From positions 1-36,231 of the forward strand of contig JBPCIX010000028.1 of the NCBI GenBank assembly GCA_051005875.1: a DNA stretch of 36,231 nt, in the 5' to 3' direction. Positions 1 to 6,968 of this stretch are shown piece after piece. The position numbers and the translations under genes are program-made. Numbering within the stretch: position 1 is the first letter of the stretch; every line of letters starts with the position of its first letter. A model generated the notes under the pieces. It was not told the DNA's origin and did no database searches. It saw nothing but the letters and a program-made list of their open reading frames with translations. The DNA is from JBPCIX01 sp051005875 (GTDB lineage: Bacteria; Actinomycetota; CADDZG01; JAHWKV01).

Positions 1-1218
1 CTGGCAGCCGAATTTGGCACTCCGGCTTTCATTTTCTGTGAGCAGACCTTCAGGGCAAGAGCACAGGAGTTCCGCCTAGCCTGCCCAAGCTCCAAAATCT
101 ATTACGCAGCGAAAGCCTTTTTAAGTCGCTCGATTTGCAAGTTGGCCCAGGAGGAAGGGCTTTGCCTCGATGTGGCCTCTTCGGGTGAGCTTCACTGCGC
201 GTTGCAGGCCGGGTTCCCGGCCGAACGAATAATCTTGCACGGCAACAACAAGCAACAGGCCGATGTCGAAACGGCAGTCGAAGCAGGTATTGACATGATC
301 GCGATCGACAACCTGGAAGACCCGGCTTGCATCAATGCAGCTGCCGTGAAGGCCGGCAGGGTGCAAAAAGTGGTTGTGAGGGTGACGCCCGGGGTTGAGG
401 CACACACCCATGAGTACATACAAACCGGCCAAGAGGACTCTAAGTTCGGCTTGTCGATCCAAGGGGGTCTAGCCGAAGCTGCCATTCGCCTGGCTGGGGA
501 TCAGGAGCGGTTGGAACTCATCGGGGTCCATGCCCACATCGGTTCCAACGTCTTCTCGTACGACCCATTTGGAAAAACAATCGAAATTCTGTTTCAGTTA
601 GCGGCAGAGTTGAAGGCCAAGCTCGGCATAGAACTCCAAGAACTCAACCTGGGGGGAGGCTATGGAATCGCTTACGTGACCGGCGACGATCCTGTTCGAT
701 TAAGCGACCTCTCGGATCTCGTGGATGAAGCCGTCGTGCGGGAATCATCCAGGCATGGTCTCGGTGTGCCTGCAATCTCATTTGAGCCCGGTCGCTACTT
801 AATTGGCCCCGCCATGGTGACCCTATATCGCGTTGGTGCAATCAAATCCATCCCAGGCGTGCGTACCTATGTGTCCGTCGACGGTGGCATGGCCGACAAC
901 ATCCGCCCGGCGCTTTATCAGGCCAAATACTCTGCATTGCTTGCAAACAAAGTAGGTGAGGAGCCGGAGGAGGTGGTAACGCTGGCAGGGATGCATTGTG
1001 AATCCGGAGACATTCTCGTCAAAGACGCAGCGCTGCCTGCCTCAATCTCGCGGGGCGACATTGTGGTTGTTCCTGCTACCGGCGCCTACGGGTACTCAAT
1101 GGCATCCAATTACAACAGGCAACCGCGGCCTCCGGTCATCGCGGTCAAAGACGGAAAAGCGAATGTGATGATCCGACGTGAGACTCACGATGATCTCATG
1201 GGCCTAGAGCAGGGCTGA
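1..1218 (+). CDS. lysA: Diaminopimelate decarboxylase, 5' end cut by window
   Basis: PLP-dependent fold-III decarboxylase that turns meso-diaminopimelate into L-lysine, the last step of lysine synthesis. The reading frame is open from base 1, so the start lies upstream. YYAAKAF (about bases 103-123) carries the lysine that binds PLP. Further family motifs are the HxHIGSN segment (VHAHIGSN), the glycine-rich LNLGGGYGI, the FEPGRYLIGPA loop, and the C-terminal CESGD and GAYGYSMASNYN motifs that build the dimeric active site. It ends at TGA 1216-1218. About 405 residues are visible, so only a short N-terminal piece is missing. No partner genes of the lysine pathway are visible. Identification is firm. 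Confidence 0.95.
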   Translation: MAAEFGTPAFIFCEQTFRARAQEFRLACPSSKIYYAAKAFLSRSICKLAQEEGLCLDVASSGELHCALQAGFPAERIILHGNNKQQADVETAVEAGIDMIAIDNLEDPACINAAAVKAGRVQKVVVRVTPGVEAHTHEYIQTGQEDSKFGLSIQGGLAEAAIRLAGDQERLELIGVHAHIGSNVFSYDPFGKTIEILFQLAAELKAKLGIELQELNLGGGYGIAYVTGDDPVRLSDLSDLVDEAVVRESSRHGLGVPAISFEPGRYLIGPAMVTLYRVGAIKSIPGVRTYVSVDGGMADNIRPALYQAKYSALLANKVGEEPEEVVTLAGMHCESGDILVKDAALPASISRGDIVVVPATGAYGYSMASNYNRQPRPPVIAVKDGKANVMIRRETHDDLMGLEQG

Positions 1219-1219
1219 C

Positions 1220-1244
1220 GTTTAGGCATTCGGTCGAAGGGAAA
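1220..1244 (+). promoter_or_regulatory. SigB/SigF-type promoter of the KGG stress gene
   Basis: GTTTAG (1220-1225), 13 bases, then GGGAAA (1239-1244). This fits the general-stress sigma consensus (GTTT, 12-15 bases, GGGWAW). It lies about 35 bases before the start codon of a KGG-repeat protein, a family whose Bacillus member GsiB belongs to the SigB regulon. The sigma gene itself is just downstream. The match is read from sequence; activity is inferred. Confidence 0.6.
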
Positions 1245-1280
1245 CCTCTTATCGGTCCAGCAGACTAGGAGATTTTGCCC

Positions 1281-1496
1281 ATGGCTACCGTGACCCGATC
1301 TAACCCCAAGCAAGCCCGCAAGATGAGCAGAGCAGAAGCCGGCCGCAAGGGCGGCCTCTCTACCAAACAACGATACGGCGAAGATTACTTCAGCCAGATT
1401 GGCCGAATGGGAGGCAAAAAAGGCGGAGAGACTACCAAGCAAAAGTACGGTCTGGAGTTCTACCAAGAGATAGGCCGCAAGGGCGGTTCCCGCTAG
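1281..1496 (+). CDS. KGG-repeat general stress protein (GsiB/con-10 like)
   Basis: A 71-residue hydrophilic, glycine- and lysine-rich protein made of repeated KGG units: AGRKGGLSTKQRYG, IGRMGGKKGGETTKQKYG and a final IGRKGGSR. This is the small hydrophilin-like stress family that includes Bacillus GsiB, thought to protect cells during drying or other stress; the biochemical role is not settled. The ATG at 1281 was chosen because AGGAGA (1267-1272) sits 8 bases upstream; a TTG at 1275 is too close to that site. A SigB-type promoter lies upstream and the convergent sigma factor gene downstream, so membership of the sigma regulon is likely. Confidence 0.85.
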   Translation: MATVTRSNPKQARKMSRAEAGRKGGLSTKQRYGEDYFSQIGRMGGKKGGETTKQKYGLEFYQEIGRKGGSR

Positions 1497-1512
1497 TGCC
1501 CTGACGGGCACT
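1495..1512. terminator. Hairpin between convergent stress gene and sigma gene
   Basis: Perfect 7-bp stem AGTGCCC / GGGCACT with loop TGAC, starting inside the TAG stop of the KGG gene and lying 14 bases from the stop of the convergent sigma gene. There is no T tract, so it may be a weak bidirectional terminator or an mRNA 3'-end hairpin. Its left arm belongs to the CTAGTGCCCTGA motif (1493-1504) that recurs at two other stop codons. Confidence 0.55.
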
Positions 1513-1525
1513 CCCCCAACCAGGC

Positions 1526-2272
1526 TTACTCGTCGGTTGTCGCTGCCTGCCTAAGATTATCGAGGGTTCGCGTCAGCAGTCTTGAAACATGCATTTGAGA
1601 AATCCCCAACCTTTCCGCTATCTGGCTTTGCGTTTCACCGGTAACAAAACGCAGGTGAAGAATCTGGCGTTCCCGGTGGGGAAGTTTCTTCAACAGATGG
1701 GCGACGCTTGACCACGCCTCAAACAGCTCCAAAGACTCATCCTCGGCGCCGAGACGCGACAGAGAATCGCCGCCGTCCTCGTTAGTGGGAGCGTCCAATG
1801 AAACCAGCGAGTAGGCCTGGCTGGCGCTCATGGCTTCCAATACCTCCTCCTCTGAAAAACCTGCTCGCACGGCTATTTCAGCAACTGTCGGGGAGTGGCC
1901 TAGCTCCTGAGACATGGCAGGAACCACCTTCGAAAGAGTGAGCCCGATCTCTTGTAGCCGGCGAGGAATCCTTATTGCCCAACCCTTGTCTCGGAAGTGC
2001 CTTTTTATCTCGCCGACAATGGTGGGAGTTGCGTAAGTTGAAAACTCCACTCCGCGTTCTGGATCGAATCGATCGATCGCTTTTAACAGGCCGATGCTGG
2101 CGACTTGGACGAGGTCGTCGAGCGGCTCGCCCCGCCCTCGAAAACGGCGTGCTAGATATTCGACCAACGGCATGTGAAGCTCAACGAGACCCTCTCTTGC
2201 CTTCGGATCATCCGCCAGACGACTAAACAGCTCTTTTGTCTTCTCGCTGTCAAAGGGCCGTGAATCGGCCAT
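1526..2272 (-). CDS. sigB: General stress sigma factor, SigB/SigF family
   Basis: A 248-residue sigma-70 group 3 factor that directs RNA polymerase to general stress promoters. Region 2 is clear (DDLVQVASIGLLKAIDRFD, then the FSTYATPTIVGEIKRHFRD helix that melts and reads the -10 element). Region 3 follows, and region 4 has the helix-turn-helix LPHRERQILHLRF...TQSQIAERLGISQMHVSRLL. Region 1.1 is absent, as expected for this group. The ATG at 2270-2272 starts one base after the stop of the upstream RsbW-like gene, so the two are probably co-translated and the neighbour is the likely anti-sigma factor. Matching GTTT/GGGTA promoters occur on both sides of the module. Confidence 0.93.
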   Translation of the reverse strand: MADSRPFDSEKTKELFSRLADDPKAREGLVELHMPLVEYLARRFRGRGEPLDDLVQVASIGLLKAIDRFDPERGVEFSTYATPTIVGEIKRHFRDKGWAIRIPRRLQEIGLTLSKVVPAMSQELGHSPTVAEIAVRAGFSEEEVLEAMSASQAYSLVSLDAPTNEDGGDSLSRLGAEDESLELFEAWSSVAHLLKKLPHRERQILHLRFVTGETQSQIAERLGISQMHVSRLLTRTLDNLRQAATTDE

Positions 2273-2273
2273 T

Positions 2274-2660
2274 TTACTTAGTCTCCCCCGGCGGACGGGC
2301 CACTCTTAACTGAATGGCGGACAAACGGTCTTCCACGAAAAAGTCCACGCTGTCGGTCAGGCCGGCAAGAATTTTCCACGCCAGGGTGTTTTCGAGGCCG
2401 GGCGGAGGCCATCGGCCCGCAGTGCCTGATATGGAAAGGGTAATGTCAAGACCTTCCTCTTCAGCCTTGACCTTCATCTTCAATCGAGATTCGATGCCGC
2501 CTTCGCTCAATAGGCAAGCACCTGCCTCGTGCACCGCGAGACGAAGTTCGTCGATGGAATCGTAAGAAAAGTCGAGCCTGGCAGCAACGCTTGCCGCAAC
2601 GGTGCGCAACAACGGCAGAAACTTTGCGTCAGGCCCAACCGAAATCGTGACTTCAGCCAT
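2274..2660 (-). CDS. rsbW: RsbW-like anti-sigma factor, degenerate ATP site
   Basis: A 128-residue protein of the RsbW/SpoIIAB GHKL fold (HATPase_c_2), placed directly before the sigma gene, so probably its anti-sigma factor. The N-box region is ELRLAVHEAGACLLSEG: Glu45 is kept, but the magnesium-binding Asn is replaced by Cys49. No DxGxG or GxGxG box can be found; the region ISGTAGRWPPPG is in its place. It may therefore bind sigma without acting as a kinase for RsbV. The ATG at 2658-2660 is the last of three ATGGCT copies in a tandem repeat; only this one opens a long frame. Family is fairly sure; the biochemistry is inference. Confidence 0.8.
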   Translation of the reverse strand: MAEVTISVGPDAKFLPLLRTVAASVAARLDFSYDSIDELRLAVHEAGACLLSEGGIESRLKMKVKAEEEGLDITLSISGTAGRWPPPGLENTLAWKILAGLTDSVDFFVEDRLSAIQLRVARPPGETK

Positions 2661-2693
2661 GTGCTTTAGCCATGTGTTTTAGCCATGTGTTTT
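2655..2693. repeat. 13-bp tandem triplication at the rsbW start codon
   Basis: Three copies of AGCCATGTGYTTT with 13-bp period (2655-2667, 2668-2680, 2681-2693). On the minus strand each copy carries ATGGCT. The two upstream ATGs (2684-2686 and 2671-2673) open six-codon frames, MAKTHG and MAKAHG, each stopping inside the next copy. The third ATG is the real rsbW start. Confidence 0.85.
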
Positions 2694-2722
2694 GCCCCTT
2701 ACCTCATCATCGGTTCGTCGCC

Positions 2723-2752
2723 GTTTACTCTAAGCGCGAGAGGGTAGGGTAC
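2723..2752 (+). promoter_or_regulatory. SigB/SigF-type promoter of the rsbV-rsbU operon
   Basis: GTTTAC (2723-2728), 13-base spacer, GGGTAG (2742-2747), overlapped by a second GGGTAC (2747-2752). This is a close match to the general-stress sigma consensus and would give a leader of about 20 bases before the rsbV ATG at 2774, with GAGGTGA as ribosome site. It implies that the sigma factor drives its own regulators, as in Bacillus SigB and mycobacterial SigF operons. Confidence 0.7.
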
Positions 2753-2773
2753 ATGTTCTACGAGGTGATTTAA

Positions 2774-3142
2774 ATGGAAGAATTTCAACTAGCAAGTCGG
2801 CAGGCGGGCGATTGGACCGTAATCGACATTTGGGGCGAGGTAGACGTCAACACTGCTCCCCGACTCAAAGAAGCAATCGTCGCGACGGTAGCGCGGGACA
2901 AAACAATGGTGGCGTTGAACCTGGCCGGGGTTGGATTCTTGGATTCCACCGGACTTGCGGTTCTGGTTGGCGGTGCCAAGCGAGCCCGTCAAGCAAATGG
3001 AGATTTGGCGCTTATCAGTCCAAACGAGCAAATTCTGCGAGTCTTGTCGATTACAAATTTGATTAAGGTGCTGCCCGTCTACGCCTCCGTCGAAGCATTA
3101 GCGGGGATCAAGGATGACGGCTTAACGAAGGTAGGGACATAA
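2774..3142 (+). CDS. rsbV: Anti-anti-sigma factor RsbV (STAS domain)
   Basis: A 122-residue single STAS-domain protein. The phosphorylation motif GVGFLDSTGLAVLV is intact with Ser58 as the expected site; the unphosphorylated form would bind an RsbW protein and free the sigma factor. Family length is about 110, so a short C-terminal extension (KDDGLTKVGT) is present. First gene of the plus-strand operon, behind a SigB-type promoter; its TAA is followed directly by the ATG of the next gene. The phosphate on Ser58 would be removed by the PP2C phosphatase RsbU at the end of the operon. The kinase is unclear because both RsbW-like proteins here have damaged ATP sites. Confidence 0.92.
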   Translation: MEEFQLASRQAGDWTVIDIWGEVDVNTAPRLKEAIVATVARDKTMVALNLAGVGFLDSTGLAVLVGGAKRARQANGDLALISPNEQILRVLSITNLIKVLPVYASVEALAGIKDDGLTKVGT

Positions 3143-3526
3143 ATGAATGAAATTCTAGAGCTAGAAGTACCGGCCGCACCTGAATTCGTTGGTACCGCCC
3201 GATTGTTCGCAGCCGAGGCCGTCCGGCAGTTCGGCGCCGACGAAGAGACGGCTGCCGATCTGAAAATTGCGATTTCCGAAGCCTGCACCGGAGCAATCGC
3301 AGCCCAGGCGGCCGAGCCGGCCGAGTCCCCCGTGCGCCTCAGCATTGAACAAGGCGATGACTTCGTGAAGATCGAGGTAGTTGGGGCTTCGGGTTTTGAA
3401 CCGGTGGCCCAGACCCCTCCCACCGGCGGGCTGGGCATAAATTTGGTGCAAGCCTTGTTCCCCGGTGCGGAGTTCATCAAGAATGCCGGCCGGGCCTGCA
3501 CGCTGCGCATCCAGGTGCCTGTTTAG
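3143..3526 (+). CDS. Second RsbW-like GHKL protein, ATP site degenerate
   Basis: A 127-residue GHKL-fold protein of the anti-sigma kinase type. The N-box helix reads DLKIAISEACTGAI: Glu46 is kept but the Asn is Gly50. The G1 box expected as DxGxGF is VGASGF, losing the ATP-contacting Asp. A G2-like GGLGINLV remains. It begins right after rsbV (TAAATG), so the two proteins are made together and probably interact. It could be the RsbV-facing partner while the product of 2274-2660 faces sigma, or a non-catalytic adaptor. Ends at TAG 3524-3526. Family confident; role uncertain. Confidence 0.78.
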   Translation: MNEILELEVPAAPEFVGTARLFAAEAVRQFGADEETAADLKIAISEACTGAIAAQAAEPAESPVRLSIEQGDDFVKIEVVGASGFEPVAQTPPTGGLGINLVQALFPGAEFIKNAGRACTLRIQVPV

Positions 3527-3550
3527 TTAAGCTAGTGCCTTCGGCAACTT

Positions 3551-3585
3551 GCCTCCAGCTAGGGGGACGGGGACGACTAGGAGGC
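3551..3585 (+). promoter_or_regulatory. Hairpin that can hide the rsbR ribosome site
   Basis: GCCTC (3551-3555) can pair with GAGGC (3581-3585), and CTAG (3559-3562) with CTAG (3577-3580), leaving a 3-base bulge and a 14-base G-rich loop. The rsbR Shine-Dalgarno AGGAGG (3579-3584) lies inside the right arm. It could tune stressosome output relative to rsbV. Fold was judged by eye. Confidence 0.35.
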
Positions 3586-3592
3586 TCGGCAA

Positions 3593-4453
3593 ATGGCAGA
3601 CAAGTCTCAGCAGACAACCGACGCCCTTCTCAGTGAGCTGGTTCAACACCTAAGACTTAATCGAACCCAGCTTCGCGAAGAATGGGCTCGCCGAATCACA
3701 GATTCGCAGTTCCTGACGGCGATGACGTCGGATGAGATCTTTTCCGAAGCCACCTCGGTTTACGACAACTACGTTGAGGTCCTTGAAACCGGAAGCGTTG
3801 AAGCCCTGCAGGATTACGCTCGTGATCTATCGGAACGAATCATTCCTCGGGGCGTGGAAACCCATGAAGTCTTGGGAATCGTCCTTTTACTCCGTGATGT
3901 CCTTGCCCGAAGTCTTTTCGAGAAATACCAGGGCGATTTTGATCTTCTCAACAAGGTTCTGGATGTCTATGAGCCCGCCGCCAACCGCATCGCCAACACG
4001 GTGGGCGTCAGCTTCGTCCAAGAGCGCGAGCGCATCATTCGCCAACAGCAGGAAGCAATCCGCGAACTTTCCACTCCGGTGCTTCAGGTCCGAGAGCGCC
4101 TCTTGATCTTGCCCATCATCGGCATTTTGGACTCCCAGAGGGCGCGTCAGGTCACCGAGCAACTCTTGCGAGGAATTCGCACCAACAGAGCCAAGGTGGT
4201 GGTCATTGATATCACCGGCGTTCCCCAAATTGACTCCACTGTGGCGAACAATCTGGTTCAAACTGTCGAGGCTTCGCGACTAATGGGCGCCGGCGTTATT
4301 ATTACCGGCCTTTCCTCTGAGATCGCCCAAACTCTGGTGACGATCGGGGTAGACCTATCGAAAATGAATGCCGTCGGAGACCTGCAAGGCGGCATCGAAG
4401 AAGCCGAGCGACTGCTTGGATATGAAGTCCGACTGGAATCGCAACCTCACTAG
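3593..4453 (+). CDS. rsbR: Stressosome sensor RsbR
   Basis: A 286-residue stressosome shell protein. Residues about 1-145 form an all-helical N-terminal domain like RsbRD_N (PF14361), not a globin; this part would stick out as the turret. A linker helix with ERERIIRQQQEAIRELSTPVLQV follows, then a STAS domain (about 160-280). Phosphoacceptor sites known from RsbRA can be placed at Thr161 (LSTPV) and at Ser215/Thr216 (PQIDSTVANN). AGGAGG (3579-3584) precedes the ATG by 8 bases. It would form the core with RsbS and hold RsbT until stress. Only one rsbR copy is visible. Which signal the N-terminal domain senses cannot be read from sequence. Confidence 0.92.
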   Translation: MADKSQQTTDALLSELVQHLRLNRTQLREEWARRITDSQFLTAMTSDEIFSEATSVYDNYVEVLETGSVEALQDYARDLSERIIPRGVETHEVLGIVLLLRDVLARSLFEKYQGDFDLLNKVLDVYEPAANRIANTVGVSFVQERERIIRQQQEAIRELSTPVLQVRERLLILPIIGILDSQRARQVTEQLLRGIRTNRAKVVVIDITGVPQIDSTVANNLVQTVEASRLMGAGVIITGLSSEIAQTLVTIGVDLSKMNAVGDLQGGIEEAERLLGYEVRLESQPH

Positions 4454-4489
4454 TGGCTCCTCGCGGAAGTCACCAGAGCCGCTACTGAT

Positions 4490-4861
4490 ATGCCGGTTCC
4501 CATCCTGAAGCAAGGCGGCTATTTGATTGCGTCTATTCAGTCCGCATTAACCGACAGCGACATGATGGGGTTGCAAGACGATCTTATGGAGCAGGTCGGC
4601 CGATTCCGATCGCGGGGGGTCATTGTCGATGTGACCGCGCTTGACGTGATGGATTCATTTGCATCGCGCTCGCTCCGTAACCTCGCTCACATGACTCGAC
4701 TGCGCGGGGCCGAAACGGTCTTGGTTGGAATTCAGCCCGAAGTTGCGTTCGCGATGGTGCAACTTGGAATAAATCTCGAAGATGTAAGCACCGCCCTGGA
4801 CCTCGAAGAAGGGCTCCTATACCTGAATAGGCACGTCACTGAGTCCGGCAACCGTGCCTGA
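4490..4861 (+). CDS. rsbS: Stressosome scaffold RsbS
   Basis: A 123-residue stand-alone STAS protein that packs with RsbR into the stressosome core. The motif VDVTALDVMDSFASRSL has Ser56 at the place phosphorylated by RsbT (Ser59 in Bacillus). No strong Shine-Dalgarno is visible before the ATG. The last 8 bases overlap the rsbT start (GTGCCTGA), a fixed overlap that suggests coupled translation and matched amounts. Its phosphate should be removed by RsbX, encoded two genes on. Confidence 0.92.
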   Translation: MPVPILKQGGYLIASIQSALTDSDMMGLQDDLMEQVGRFRSRGVIVDVTALDVMDSFASRSLRNLAHMTRLRGAETVLVGIQPEVAFAMVQLGINLEDVSTALDLEEGLLYLNRHVTESGNRA

Positions 4862-5285
4862 TGAAGACCGGATTCCGGTTACTTCTGAAGCCGGAGTAGT
4901 AGCGGCCCGACAGGCAGGTAGAAACCTGGCCGAGGATCTTGGATTCTCGACGACCGAGCAGACGCTCATAGCGACAGCCATAAGCGAGGTTGCTAGGAAC
5001 ATAATTCAGTACGCGAAATGCGGCGAAATAGTTATGTGCCAGATAATCGAAGATGGGGCACGGGGCATTCAGGTGGTTGCCCGTGACGAGGGCCCTGGGA
5101 TCCCCGATGTAGATAGAGCCATGACCGACGGCTATAGCACGGGCAAGGGGATGGGCCTAGGTCTCACGGGGGCTCGCAGGCTGATGGACAAGTTTCATCT
5201 ATCTTCCGAAGTCGATAAGGGCACGGTCATAACCATGATTAAGTGGGCACCCGGGGAAAGGCGCAAGAGAGTATTTGATGGCTGA
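4854..5285 (+). CDS. rsbT: Switch kinase RsbT
   Basis: A 143-residue GHKL serine kinase held by the stressosome. After stress it phosphorylates RsbR and RsbS, is released and activates RsbU. Unlike the two RsbW-like proteins here it has a full ATP site: N-box AISEVARNIIQYA with Glu45 and Asn49, G1 DEGPG (from Asp78), and G2 GKGMGLGL (about 97-104). GTG start at 4854, overlapping rsbS by 8 bases. Ends at TGA 5283-5285, overlapping rsbX by 8 bases (ATGGCTGA). Confidence 0.94.
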   Translation: MPDEDRIPVTSEAGVVAARQAGRNLAEDLGFSTTEQTLIATAISEVARNIIQYAKCGEIVMCQIIEDGARGIQVVARDEGPGIPDVDRAMTDGYSTGKGMGLGLTGARRLMDKFHLSSEVDKGTVITMIKWAPGERRKRVFDG

Positions 5286-5919
5286 TTCCCTCAGTCATTC
5301 AACAACGCCCCTTGAGGTGGGCATCTCGGCGATGGCCCTGGCTGGGGAAGCTGAATCCGGTGACGCCCACGTTGTCACCTACTACGAGGGTGGCGCTGCA
5401 ATCGCAGTAATTGACGGCCTTGGCCACGGACCGAGCGCCGCGCATGCCGCCCGCATTGCGGCGGAGGTTTTCCGCAATAAGCCGCAGGAACTACCGGTAA
5501 AGCAACTTGAACGTTGCCACCGGGCCCTTCGGGCAACCCGAGGGGTCGCAATGACGATCGTAACCCTCAATTTTGATCAAGAAACATTGGATTGGGTCGG
5601 CGTCGGCAACGTGGACGCCAGACTATTTAGGGTGCCTTCCGAGACCGAAACATTTGCTCCATTCCCGCCTCCGAGCGAATGCGTTCTTTTGTTGGGAGGA
5701 ATAGTCGGGTTCCGTCTCCCGGCCCTTAGGGCGTCCACCCTGGCCATTCACAAGGGCGACCTGTTGGTCCTTGCTACCGATGGCATCTCGGCTTCATTCG
5801 GAGATACGGTTATCCTGGGAGATCATCCCCAACGCACAACTGAGCGCATTATGCATTCACATAGAAAACAAGATGACGCCCTGGTGCTGGCCGCCCGCTA
5901 CTTGGGCAAGCCAGCATGA
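5278..5919 (+). CDS. rsbX: Stressosome phosphatase RsbX (PP2C)
   Basis: A 213-residue PP2C/SpoIIE-type phosphatase that resets the stressosome by dephosphorylating RsbS and RsbR. Metal-binding motifs are AVIDGLGHG (Asp46), LVLATDGIS and the C-terminal QDDALVLAARYL. The ATG at 5278 is preferred over TTG 5275 because it gives the same 8-base stop/start overlap (ATGGCTGA) as rsbS/rsbT. It overlaps rsbU by 4 bases (ATGA). No separate regulatory domain is present, which separates it from RsbU. Confidence 0.9.
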   Translation: MADSLSHSTTPLEVGISAMALAGEAESGDAHVVTYYEGGAAIAVIDGLGHGPSAAHAARIAAEVFRNKPQELPVKQLERCHRALRATRGVAMTIVTLNFDQETLDWVGVGNVDARLFRVPSETETFAPFPPPSECVLLLGGIVGFRLPALRASTLAIHKGDLLVLATDGISASFGDTVILGDHPQRTTERIMHSHRKQDDALVLAARYLGKPA

Positions 5920-6959
5920 CTGAGGTTCTAACTAAATTTCGAGCGGACTATACGGCGGCCTTCCAAAGGTACTTGTCAAGTCCCGACGAAGTTGGGCTCG
6001 AGGCTGCCTACGAGCTTGGCAGGCGGGCGTTAAATGAAGAACTGAGCGCGCTTGACATCGCCGAGATCCATCACGAGGAGCTTGTCACGGCCTTGGTCCG
6101 CCGGTCACAAATCAATGACGTAGCTCGTGACGCTAGAGCAGCGGCAGCATTTTTTACGGAGAGTTTGTCGACCTTCGAAATGACTCGACGCGGTTACTTT
6201 GAAGCCCGCCATCTCTATGAGCGGGAGCGTGATGTCACGACCATCCTTCAAAAAAGCCTGCTGCCCGAAAAACTTCCAGAAATCCCCGGAGTTGAGGTTG
6301 AAGCTTTTTACAAACCGGGTGGTCTCGGCAACAAGGTTGGCGGCGACTTTTACGACGTCTTTTCGACGGGAAAGGATTGCTGGGGAGTGCTAATTGGCGA
6401 TGTGTGCGGCAAGGGTCCAAGAGCCGCAACTCTCACATCGCTGGCTCGGCACACCGTAAGAGCAGGAGCCATGTGGGAGCCGGAACCAAAACCCGTCCTG
6501 GAACTCCTAAACAAGGCGATACTCCGTTACGGTTCGGACGAGTTTTGCACTGTCGTCTATGCGAAATTAGAAAGATTGTCTGCCGGGGCGGAGTTGACGA
6601 TTGCGTGTGGGGGACATCCTTCACCGCTGGTGCTACACCCCAACGGCACGGTCGACAAGATCCCTTCAAAGGGCATGCTTATCGGTGTGATTGAAGGCGC
6701 ATCACCCTCAACGACCAAAATCGAACTTCAACCCGGCGATGCACTTGTTCTTTACACCGACGGAGTCATTGAAGCCAGAACCCCAGCAGGATTCTTCGGC
6801 GAAGCGAGATTGATCCAAACTCTTGAATCGTGCGCCGGGTACGACGCCGCCAAAATAATCATGTGCATAACAGACGAGTTGGGCGAGACTGACGGGGAGC
6901 GCCAAGACGATGCCCGCCGCGACGACATAGCGATACTAGTATTAAGGGCGCTCTGGTAA
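5916..6959 (+). CDS. rsbU: RsbT-activated phosphatase RsbU
   Basis: A 347-residue serine phosphatase that dephosphorylates RsbV and so switches on the sigma factor. Residues about 1-85 resemble the helical RsbU N-terminal domain that binds RsbT (ELGRRALNEELSALDIAEIHHEEL). Residues about 110-347 are the SpoIIE/PP2C domain, with LQKSLLPEKLPEIPGVEV, VGGDFYDVF, GVLIGDVCGKGP, ALVLYTDGVIEA and DDARRDDIAILVLR. The start ATG overlaps the rsbX stop. Last gene of the operon; the convergent sbcC stops 10 bases further on, with no clear terminator between them. Confidence 0.94.
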   Translation: MTEVLTKFRADYTAAFQRYLSSPDEVGLEAAYELGRRALNEELSALDIAEIHHEELVTALVRRSQINDVARDARAAAAFFTESLSTFEMTRRGYFEARHLYERERDVTTILQKSLLPEKLPEIPGVEVEAFYKPGGLGNKVGGDFYDVFSTGKDCWGVLIGDVCGKGPRAATLTSLARHTVRAGAMWEPEPKPVLELLNKAILRYGSDEFCTVVYAKLERLSAGAELTIACGGHPSPLVLHPNGTVDKIPSKGMLIGVIEGASPSTTKIELQPGDALVLYTDGVIEARTPAGFFGEARLIQTLESCAGYDAAKIIMCITDELGETDGERQDDARRDDIAILVLRALW

Positions 6960-6968
6960 CCGTTCCAC

